Assembly (NCBI RefSeq): GCF_030014955.1
Contig: NZ_JAGRPV010000001.1
Location: forward strand, 4,588,001-4,652,000
DNA: 64,000 bases
Direction of reading: 5' to 3'
Source of the DNA: Cohnella hashimotonis
GTDB lineage: Bacteria; Bacillota; Bacilli; Paenibacillales; Paenibacillaceae
This document shows, piece by piece, positions 43,201 through 50,170 of this stretch (position 1 is its first letter; each line of letters starts with the position of its first letter). The notes below the pieces were generated by a model. That model had not been told where the DNA came from, made no database searches, and saw only the letters and a program-made list of their open reading frames with translations. The translations under genes were made by a program, and so were the position numbers.

Positions 43201-46017
43201 CGCCTCGCCGTTTACCGAATGCACCGCCACGCGGTTCGTTCCCCCCGCTTTGTCCGATAGTCCGATCAGCGCATAGGCCTGTTCGTTCAAAACGTTCGTC
43301 ACCATGTCCGTATAATCGCCCGCCAGTTGCGTGTCGTCCACCATGAGTCTCCATACACCGGACAGCTCCACCAATTTCAGCTCGTAAGTCCGGTCGATTG
43401 CGGCCGTCCCGAGCGTTAACGGCGTCTGGGCATGGAAGCCCGTATCATCCAGCTTGTAGGGTTCCACCGTCAGCAAGCCGCTCGACTTCCGCAGCAGCAC
43501 CACGATGCCGCGGGCTTGCTCCGGCTTCAAGACGTTAAAGTAACGCCGGCTGTCCAGCAGACCGACGGCCAGCCACGAGTCGTCGCCGGCGGACAAGTCG
43601 CCTGCAATGGCTTTGGGCGTAAATACGACGGAGAACTGCCCGGCATCGACCGTCCGATCGAGCACGGCGCCGTTGGCGCTCTCGACTTCGCCCTCCGCAA
43701 TCGTATAGTAGCCGTCTCCCGAGAACAGGATGGCATCGCTGCCGGACTCGGGTATTGTCGGATTCGCTGCCTCCGTCAAGGGGCTGTTGAACAGCTTCCA
43801 TTGCGAAGCGAATTCCGGCAGCTCCGGCGCATGCGCCGTATGGCTCAGCACCTGCAGCTCTTGAATGGCAAGCGGGCGATCGTAGATGCGCACGTCGTCG
43901 ATCGATCCGTCCAGGCGCCCGAGACCCGAGCCTCCGATGTCCGCGCTGGGATGAACGGTTTTTGTGCTCGTCACGCCGGCTTTGCGGAAGATGCCGTTGA
44001 CATAAAGCCAGGGCTGCTTGTCCTTGTAAACGATGGCGATATGCGTCCATTGGTCGGGGTCCGGCTTCGTGCCCCCATCCACGAGCAGCGCGGGCAAATA
44101 GTTATCCGAATGTTCCACCACGGCAATGCCGTTCGTACCGACCGAGACGCCGACGCCCGCATGCGTCGCATCGGTCCCTCCGCCTCTGTAGGCGGGAGCG
44201 ATCGCATATTGCTGGCCGTTATCGCCGGTAATGCCGTCGCCGGCTTCAGGCCGCAGCACGATCTCGGCACGCGGCTTGACCCAGAACGACAGGGTGAAGT
44301 TGTCCGAAATGCCCGCGAGCGAAGCATCGTTCACGTCGACGCCGCCGCCCGTGCCGTCGAAGTCCAGCGCGCCGTCGATCATTCCCGGTCCCCATGCGCC
44401 TGCCGTCACGCTCCCGTCGGCGCCGCCCGCAGCATCGGCAGCCGAAGCGCCTGCGGTTTCGTCGAGCTTCCACCAGTGGGCCGGTCCTTCCCCTTCGCCG
44501 CTGTCGCGAAAGTCCGCGAGGACCATGTTCGTTTTGCTGGGATTCATCCCGGGCACGAAAGCTTTCACATTGATGACCGTCGACTTGTCGGTCACCGTTA
44601 TCGGGCCCGCATAGAGCATGCTGCTCGCAGTCGGCACGCTGCCGTCCAGCGTGTATCGCAGCTGCGCCCCCCAGGTCGCGCTCTGGAACGTATACGTTCG
44701 CGAATCCGGTGCGCCTGACTGAATGTCCGTCACGAGCGGCATCGCCGTAAAACCCGGCGAGACGGCAGGATCCGCATTGTTGGCATAGGTAAAGCTGGAT
44801 GGCTTCTGATCGAATCCGGTCATGCCGGCCTCATTGTAAAACCGATTGCCTTCGAACGTGCCGGAGCCGGTATTGTCGGCGCGCAGCCAAATATGGAAAG
44901 GCGAGTCCTGGGTACCGAGCGCATTATCCTTGAAGGTGTTGTCGGCAAATAACAGCTCGTTGAAGACCTGTCCGCCCATGAACATCGCGCCGTAACGATA
45001 GGAATCATGGATAAAGTTGTTGGTAAAATGAATGTAATCGCCGGACTTCTCAAAATCGTAGGCCGTGCCGTCATGATCGCCGGGGTAAGTGCCGGCCCAC
45101 CCGAACTCGTTGCCGTCCACTTCGTTATAAACGCCGCTCTCGCCGGTCAAATGCTCGGTCAGCACCGAGGTGAGTCCGACGCCGAAATACTTGCGGGGAT
45201 AATTGTAATAGAACAGATTGTTCAGCACGTCGACGTTTTTGCCGCTCCACTGGAACACCTGATTTCTCCCGTTTTCAATAAATGTGGAGCCTTCGATCGT
45301 TACGTCTTCCTGTCTCGGGCCAATGCCGTCGCTCCACATGATGTAGCTGATTTCCGTTTTTCTGAAAATGTTGTTTTTGATCGCGATATTCGCGAACACC
45401 GGCTTGACGCCCGGTACGGTCACCAGATCGATGGCCGTTCCCTCCTCCCCGGGCAGACTTCCGTTCGCATTCGCGATATCGTGAAAATAATTGTCTTCGA
45501 TCCGGTAATGCTCGAATCTCGGCTTCGTATTGCCGTCGGCGATAATCCGGAGCCCCCTTCTCGCCTTCGCGATCTCCAGACCCGCAATCCGGTACCCGTC
45601 GCCGTTGTCGATCCGGATCGCCTCTTCATCTATGCCATTATTCCGGTAGATGTACGGTCGGTTGCCCGAACCGTATGAAGTTACCGTAATCGGATGGTCC
45701 GAGGTGCCGCTGCCGCGGAGCGTTAACTGCTCGTTCCATGCGTCGCCGCTTTTGAGCTTGATCGCATCCCCTTCCGCGTACGTCTGTCCGGATACCTTCC
45801 CTAGCGTCTTCCAGGGCCCGTGCACGCCGTCCCATTCTGGAGCCAAGCCGTCGTAGCTGTCGTTTCCGTTCGTCTGGCTGACATAATACGTGGTGCCAGT
45901 CGGCGACGGCAACGGATCGGCGGATGCCGTACGCGTCGACCATAAGCCCGTCAAGCCTTCGAACAGCAGCGCCAGACACAATGCAATACCCAAAGGCCGA
46001 TAATTTTTCAAGTTCAA
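40225..46017 (-). CDS. SLH-anchored giant: beta-helix, LamG, FN3, SGNH esterase
   Basis: 1930 residues from the TTG at 46017 (GGGGGAG 6 nt upstream); the ATG at 46032 overlaps that ribosome site. Signal peptide (1-35); right-handed beta-helix resembling polysaccharide lyases (about 45-410); chitobiase C-terminal-like sandwich (about 425-500); LamG-like module (about 515-735); two homologous sandwich modules (about 740-935 and 1050-1225) flanking an FN3 domain (about 945-1035); SGNH/GDSL esterase (LVLGDSIAAGA near 1404, AFGMNDG, HPND near 1579); three C-terminal SLH repeats (about 1740-1925). It should be wall-bound, cleaving and deacetylating a pectin-like polymer. Regulated through the promoter and cre at 46037-46080. 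Confidence 0.85.
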   Translation of the reverse strand: MNLKNYRPLGIALCLALLFEGLTGLWSTRTASADPLPSPTGTTYYVSQTNGNDSYDGLAPEWDGVHGPWKTLGKVSGQTYAEGDAIKLKSGDAWNEQLTLRGSGTSDHPITVTSYGSGNRPYIYRNNGIDEEAIRIDNGDGYRIAGLEIAKARRGLRIIADGNTKPRFEHYRIEDNYFHDIANANGSLPGEEGTAIDLVTVPGVKPVFANIAIKNNIFRKTEISYIMWSDGIGPRQEDVTIEGSTFIENGRNQVFQWSGKNVDVLNNLFYYNYPRKYFGVGLTSVLTEHLTGESGVYNEVDGNEFGWAGTYPGDHDGTAYDFEKSGDYIHFTNNFIHDSYRYGAMFMGGQVFNELLFADNTFKDNALGTQDSPFHIWLRADNTGSGTFEGNRFYNEAGMTGFDQKPSSFTYANNADPAVSPGFTAMPLVTDIQSGAPDSRTYTFQSATWGAQLRYTLDGSVPTASSMLYAGPITVTDKSTVINVKAFVPGMNPSKTNMVLADFRDSGEGEGPAHWWKLDETAGASAADAAGGADGSVTAGAWGPGMIDGALDFDGTGGGVDVNDASLAGISDNFTLSFWVKPRAEIVLRPEAGDGITGDNGQQYAIAPAYRGGGTDATHAGVGVSVGTNGIAVVEHSDNYLPALLVDGGTKPDPDQWTHIAIVYKDKQPWLYVNGIFRKAGVTSTKTVHPSADIGGSGLGRLDGSIDDVRIYDRPLAIQELQVLSHTAHAPELPEFASQWKLFNSPLTEAANPTIPESGSDAILFSGDGYYTIAEGEVESANGAVLDRTVDAGQFSVVFTPKAIAGDLSAGDDSWLAVGLLDSRRYFNVLKPEQARGIVVLLRKSSGLLTVEPYKLDDTGFHAQTPLTLGTAAIDRTYELKLVELSGVWRLMVDDTQLAGDYTDMVTNVLNEQAYALIGLSDKAGGTNRVAVHSVNGEAAYGVPSRPEWRDGSLTVTDVEANRVVLHWGGATDREGVASYKIYQDGAEVAVVDGSVDNYEVTGLTPATHYSFKIEAGNAAGRWSDRGPTAETTTDYEVPENMDFAADWQLYTGRIGSAEAPTEVRLGSNGIVFMGSGYYTVAGGAVIPANGAVFKEPVDVDRFFVRFTPEQLSGSLSGGDDSWLAVSLLSSSDYFDVLRPEAGQGLVVLLRDTAGKLTVQPHKLTTAAGFQPMPSLTLDAATLQQHELKLTQTGGVWRLAMDGVLLDGDYSDMVNGVLDDKAYVQIGLSDKQNKQNRIRVHTVNDSAAYLPDWETRAMQPFWQGGIVYDEPLLMVSANQALPEAALLFEPTRIVSVRNAQMNKTYAEGVDWAYSNGKIRLLPGSAIPFMTEDELYPATVVPNESVDRRGGGGVLLHEGSYFHDRQIVVTYEHAGGGWEGPVPALESVALSRTLAKLEAGEPLKLLVLGDSIAAGANASGVTNAPPYLPDWAALLKRRLEAQYDSRITLINRSVPGQTAIWGMEEAERAADLQPDLVVVAFGMNDGVGSDALHSPALFRDHIETIMDHFRDANSDAEFILVGTTLANSETYFDGKQPLYIAELKALADAQTGVATADLTGVHAELLAHKAFADMTGNNVNHPNDYLVRWYAQTLAGMLIPGEGEVQQPQEPQSPQETHPPAREQATAADGLKISPLGKEAAASLVARSAHPASVKLTLAGAIAEVKVPDHNAEAQSAILELAYDPSLDAAGLAGLYIWNEQRSQWAYVRSAKSAADGKLSAVIQRSGIYGVLVYDRSFSDMPATHWAHQAIQSLAAAQLVQGFDDTRYGPDRQLTRAEFTALLTRALGLGLKGTGTAAPFSDVAPDAWYAQAAAAGYEAGLVEGNGRRQFEADKPVTRQEMAVMLMRACALADCAAVPELDEHSASYLDERDIAAWAKQAVGRSAELGLMRGLAGGGFSPNATATRAQAATAILRLTDLIPQPSELAAASK

Positions 46018-46036
46018 TTTGCTCTCCCCCATCGTT

Positions 46037-46051
46037 AGAATGCGCTTACAA
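46037..46051 (-). promoter_or_regulatory. CcpA cre-like site
   Basis: Minus-strand TTGTAAGCGCATTCT matches the cre consensus WTGNAANCGNWNNCW at every position. It lies immediately downstream of a -10-like TAAAAT (46056-46061, with TTCGCA 16 bp upstream), over the expected transcription start. Glucose-type catabolite repression of the surface enzyme is predicted. Confidence 0.65.
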
Positions 46052-46152
46052 GCTCATTTTAAATTTGGAGGCGAGCATGCGAATAGAGAAATAACCTTTC
46101 CTTTCTAGCAATATCTTTACCACTGCATGACGCCATTGTGGACGAGCGACGA

Positions 46153-46181
46153 AAACAGCCGCCGGAGTATGCCCGGCGGCT
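46153..46181 (-). terminator. Terminator after the rhamnosidase
   Basis: GC-rich hairpin with arms AGCCGCCGG/CCGGCGGCT and a 7-nt loop, followed on the minus strand by GTTTTC. It separates the rhamnosidase transcript from the SLH giant gene. Confidence 0.85.
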
Positions 46182-46200
46182 GTCGCGTATGATCGATATT

Positions 46201-48864
46201 CTATCTTTTAACCGTAAACCGATACTTCCCGGAGCCGACGCTAAACGCCAGCCCTTCGGCCGTCTCCTCGACGTTCGAGATTCCTCGCGCGGCGTCGAGC
46301 GATTGTTGTGACTCCGTCGCGTTCGCCTTGCTCGCGCCCTGCAGCAGGACGTTCGCGGCGGCATTGGCCGGCACGGAGATATTGTAGTCGAATCCGCCGT
46401 CCGGTCTGCGATGCCAGGCCGCTCGAATCTCTCCGTACGGCGACTCAAGCGTCGCGTCGGCGAACTTGAGCGAACCGCCCGGCACCGGACGAATCTGAAT
46501 TCGCTTGTATCCGGGTTCGGAGGCGTCCGCGTCGATGCCCGCGACAATACCGAACAGCCAGTCGCCGATCGCGCCGTATGCATAGTGATTGTACGAGTTC
46601 ATATCGTCGCTCCAGAAGCTGCCGTCCGGCTTGATGCCGTCCCAGTGCTCCCAGATCGTCGTCGCGCCCTTGACGACCGGGTACAGCCAGGACGGATACT
46701 CGCGCCGCTCGAGCAGCTTGTAGGCGAGGTCGGCGTGTCCGAACCGGGTCAGCACATGGCAAAGGTAAGGCGTGCCGACGAATCCCGTGGTCAACTGGTT
46801 GCCCGCTTCCTCGATCAGCTTGGCGAGCCGATCCGCAGCCTGCTGCCGGGTTCCTTCCTCCAGAAGATCGAACATCAGCGCTACGGCATAGGCAGTCTGC
46901 GTCGGCGAAGCGAGCCGCCCGCTTGGGGTGACGTATTCCGCGCGGAAGGCGCTTGCGACGTTGTCGCGCAGCTCGGCGTACTTGGCCGCGTCGTCCGCAA
47001 ATCCCAGGACGCTCGCCGACTTCGCCACAAGTCCCGTCGAGTGCGCGTAGAAGGCCGTCGCGATCAGCTCGCGCGGCGTCGCGCCGATATAGCTGTTCTC
47101 CTTGGCATCGAGCCCGAGCCAGTCGCCGAAGTGGAAGCCCGTATCCCATAAAAATTCATTCTCGCCTTGAGCCCGGATATATTCGACCCAGCCCTTCATA
47201 CTTGCGTACTGCTCCCGGAGCACGCGCTCGTCGCCATAACGCTCGTACAGCACCCACGGGACGATCGCGGCCGCATCGCCCCAAGCCGCCGAATTCGCGC
47301 CGGCGATCGAGAGGTTCGGAATGACGTGCGGCACGCCGCCGTCCGGCTGCTGATCCGCAGCCAGATCGCGAAGCCATTTTGCGAAAAAGGTCTGTACGTT
47401 GCGGTTATAAGTGGACGCTCGCACGAACGCCTGCGCATCGCCGGTCCAGCCGAGTCGCTCGTCCCGCTGCGGACAGTCCGTTGGCACGTCGACGAAGTTG
47501 CCGATCTGGCCCCAGACGATATTGTCCGCCAGCTTGTTGATCATCGGATCCGAGCAGCGGAATTGCCCGGCGGCTTGCAGATCGCTGGTCAGGACGCACC
47601 CGACGAAGCGGCCCGGCACCTGCTCCGGCGCAATGCCTTCGATCTTGACGTAACGGAAGCCCTGGAACGTAAAGGACGGCTCGAACGTCTCCTCACCATC
47701 GCCCGAGCACACATAGGCGATCGTCTGTTTGGCGGCGCGCAGATTGCCCGTGTAGAAATTGCCGTGTTTGTCCAGCACCTCCGCATGGCGCACGGTCACG
47801 ACCGTTCCTGCCTCGGCCCTTACGGTGAACCGAACCCAGCCGACCAGGTTCTGGCCCATGTCGAGCAGCGTCTCTCCGCTCGGCGTCGTCCATACGGAGA
47901 CGGGTACGATCGTATTCACGATCCGTACCGGCTCGCTCTCCTGCGCGACGAGCGCCGACTTCGGATGCGAATACGACGAGGCATTTCCCCATTCCGAATC
48001 GTCGAATTCCGCTCGCGACCACGCTTTCCGCTCCAGCCTCGCGTCGTAGTATTCGCCGTCGTAAATCTCGGACCAGCGAAGCGCGCCGTCGCTCCCCCGC
48101 CAGCTTCCGTCCGAGCCGATGATGGACTCGGTGCCGTCGGCATAGCGCACCTGCAGCAAAACAAGCGCAGCTCTGGTGTCGCCGTAGTTTCCTGTTTTTT
48201 TCCAGCCCAATCCGCCACGGTACCAGCCGTTGCCGAGCATGAAGCCGATCGCGTTTTTTCCTTCGCGCAGCAACGCCGTAACGTCATATGTCTGATATTG
48301 CAGACGCTTCTCGTAACTGGTCCATCCCGGATTCAGGCTCGTGTCGTCGGCAGTCTCGCCGTTGACGAAGAGCCGGTACATGCCGAGCGCCGTTGCGTAT
48401 ATACGAGCGGAGGCAACCGGACGATCCAGACTGAATGCCTTGCGCAAATAGGCGATCGGTTCATGTCCCTCTTCGTTCGCGGGCAGCGCGTACGAGATCC
48501 AGTCGGCTCCAGCCCATTCCTCTCCCGACAACAGCCCCGTCTCAAAATAAGCGGCCGGACTCCACTCGGATTCCTCGCCCTGATTTGCCCATACCTTCAC
48601 CCGATAAAAATACCGCGTGCGCGACCGCAGCGTCTCGCCTTCATAAGTCACCGCGACCGAACGATCGCCGGCCAACTTCTCCGTATCCCACGCAAGCCCG
48701 CCTTCAAACGCGGCATTTTCCGCGACCTGGATGCGGTACGCCTCCTGAACGACCCCGCGCCGCTCCGAACGCAGCTTCCAGCCCAGCCGCGGCGCCTTGT
48801 CGTCGATACCCACCGGGTTCAACCTGGTGTTGCAGGACAGTCCGTATACTTCGATCTCCGCCAT
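46201..48864 (-). CDS. Alpha-L-rhamnosidase, GH78
   Basis: 887 residues from the ATG at 48864 (GGGGG 9 nt upstream); the ATG at 48888 lacks a ribosome site. Domains: N-terminal FN3-like and beta-sandwich modules (NPVGIDDKAPRLGWKL; LGMYRLFVNGE; LQYQTYDVTALLREGKNAIG), then the (alpha/alpha)6 barrel with the diagnostic catalytic stretch VPTDCPQRDERLGWTGDAQ, and a C-terminal sandwich. No signal peptide, so it is cytoplasmic and should remove terminal L-rhamnose from imported oligosaccharides, consistent with rhamnogalacturonan-type substrates for this locus. It is monocistronic and divergent from the AraC regulator at 49001. Confidence 0.95.
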   Translation of the reverse strand: MAEIEVYGLSCNTRLNPVGIDDKAPRLGWKLRSERRGVVQEAYRIQVAENAAFEGGLAWDTEKLAGDRSVAVTYEGETLRSRTRYFYRVKVWANQGEESEWSPAAYFETGLLSGEEWAGADWISYALPANEEGHEPIAYLRKAFSLDRPVASARIYATALGMYRLFVNGETADDTSLNPGWTSYEKRLQYQTYDVTALLREGKNAIGFMLGNGWYRGGLGWKKTGNYGDTRAALVLLQVRYADGTESIIGSDGSWRGSDGALRWSEIYDGEYYDARLERKAWSRAEFDDSEWGNASSYSHPKSALVAQESEPVRIVNTIVPVSVWTTPSGETLLDMGQNLVGWVRFTVRAEAGTVVTVRHAEVLDKHGNFYTGNLRAAKQTIAYVCSGDGEETFEPSFTFQGFRYVKIEGIAPEQVPGRFVGCVLTSDLQAAGQFRCSDPMINKLADNIVWGQIGNFVDVPTDCPQRDERLGWTGDAQAFVRASTYNRNVQTFFAKWLRDLAADQQPDGGVPHVIPNLSIAGANSAAWGDAAAIVPWVLYERYGDERVLREQYASMKGWVEYIRAQGENEFLWDTGFHFGDWLGLDAKENSYIGATPRELIATAFYAHSTGLVAKSASVLGFADDAAKYAELRDNVASAFRAEYVTPSGRLASPTQTAYAVALMFDLLEEGTRQQAADRLAKLIEEAGNQLTTGFVGTPYLCHVLTRFGHADLAYKLLERREYPSWLYPVVKGATTIWEHWDGIKPDGSFWSDDMNSYNHYAYGAIGDWLFGIVAGIDADASEPGYKRIQIRPVPGGSLKFADATLESPYGEIRAAWHRRPDGGFDYNISVPANAAANVLLQGASKANATESQQSLDAARGISNVEETAEGLAFSVGSGKYRFTVKR

Positions 48865-49000
48865 TCGTTCATGCCCCCATGCCGTCATTAAATTACCGAT
48901 CCTGATTGCAGTTTAAAGCGCTGCCAGCGGCAAATACATTGGTGAACCGGACAATATTCCATGGTAAAATAGACATCAACTTGAAGCCGGAGGCCCTGAG

Positions 49001-49870
49001 ATGAAAAAGACGCAATATACGTTGCGGGGCAAAAATCTGTTTCGCGGCGGCCTGCGTATTTTCGTCAACCGAATTGAAGAGAACTTCTTCGATTCGGGTC
49101 TGCACGAGCACGATTTTATCGAACTGAACTACGTCGCCGAAGGGACCGGATACCAGTATATCGGCGAACAGGCGCTGCCCGCGGCTCGCGGCGATCTCTT
49201 CGTGCTTCCCGTCGGCTGCTCGCACGTATTCCGTCCATCCTCCGCCGACAAGCGAAGCAAGCTGGTCGTTTATAATGTCGTGTTCGCGACCTCACTATGG
49301 ACGGAGATCGCCCGGACAGCCCCCGAGCTCATGCTCGACGACATGATGGCCGCGCTGTCCCAAGACAAGACGGAAGCAGGCATTGCAAGGGACAAACGGC
49401 TCGTGCTCGAGCCGCTCTTCGAGCGGATCCACGAGGAGCACGCCGCCCTTCGTCCCGGCGCTTCCGCAATGCTGACCGCGTTGCTGACGCAGATCTTGAT
49501 TGAATGGACGCGGCTGCGCGAGATGGCGAACGGCGCAGGCTCCCCCGCGGCCGCCGCTCTCGACTTCGGCGAAGCCGTCGCTTACGTCCGCGAGCAGGCG
49601 CTCGAGCCGCTGACGCAGCGACAGGCCGCCGAACGGTTCGGACTGAGCGAACGGCACTTCCAGCGCCTGTTCGTCCGACATACCGGGCAGACCTTCCATA
49701 CGTTCGTCCAGCGCCAGCGCGTCATGACCGCATGCCAGCTTCTTCGCGATACGAACTTCAAACTCGACGCCATCTCTGGCATGGTTGGTTATCGGGACAC
49801 GCAGTCTTTTACGAGCGTGTTTAAACGAATCGAGGGAGTCACGCCGGGTCAATATCGGGGAAAGCTCTAA
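49001..49870 (+). CDS. AraC family regulator with cupin-type sensor domain
   Basis: 289 residues. N-terminal cupin-like sugar-sensing domain (LHEHDFIELNYVAEGTGYQYI, ARGDLFVLPVGCSHVFRP) and C-terminal AraC double helix-turn-helix (TQRQAAERFGLSERHFQRLFVRHTG, DAISGMVGYRDTQSFTSVFKRIEGVTPGQY). The ATG at 49001 has CCGGAGG upstream; an extended -10 TGGTAAAAT lies at 48962-48970. It shares a 136-bp intergenic region with the rhamnosidase gene and is its likely activator; L-rhamnose is the plausible effector (inference). Confidence 0.92.
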   Translation: MKKTQYTLRGKNLFRGGLRIFVNRIEENFFDSGLHEHDFIELNYVAEGTGYQYIGEQALPAARGDLFVLPVGCSHVFRPSSADKRSKLVVYNVVFATSLWTEIARTAPELMLDDMMAALSQDKTEAGIARDKRLVLEPLFERIHEEHAALRPGASAMLTALLTQILIEWTRLREMANGAGSPAAAALDFGEAVAYVREQALEPLTQRQAAERFGLSERHFQRLFVRHTGQTFHTFVQRQRVMTACQLLRDTNFKLDAISGMVGYRDTQSFTSVFKRIEGVTPGQYRGKL

Positions 49871-49911
49871 TTCCGGCTTGACTATTAGATGGGAAGAACC
49901 TGCAAAGTTAC

Positions 49912-50064
49912 TTCCTATTTAGGAACAACTTCTGCTGACGTTGCTTATAAAGCGTCTGGATGTTCCTAAGCAGGAACAAGTCCGACTGGCCTTGCATATT
50001 GAGGCTTGGGAGTTCCTAAGTAGGAATAACTTCGGCCAGCCTTGCGTATGAGGCTCCGGCCTTT
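49912..50064. repeat. Three-copy 50/51-bp tandem hairpin repeat
   Basis: Units start at 49912, 49963 and 50013. Each opens with an inverted repeat TTCCTAnnnAGGAA and contains a second one of the GCCTTGCnTATnAGGCT type. Units are diverged, with about 50-51 bp periodicity. This and flanking unassigned sequence fill the 300-bp gap 49871-50170 between the convergent AraC and DUF5107 genes; no gene is supported here. It may act as a transcript end for both. Confidence 0.75.
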
Positions 50065-50170
50065 CGGTTCCGTCTCCAGCTGCCGGCGATGACAGTGTTA
50101 ATGCCCTATTCAACAAGCCTCTTGCCGGATTTCCTTCTTCTCGAAACCATACGTACCGGCCGCGACAGAT

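Noticed and set aside
49919..50116. 65-codon minus-strand ORF over the 49.9-kb repeats
   Set aside because: Made almost wholly of the hairpin repeats, without a ribosome site.
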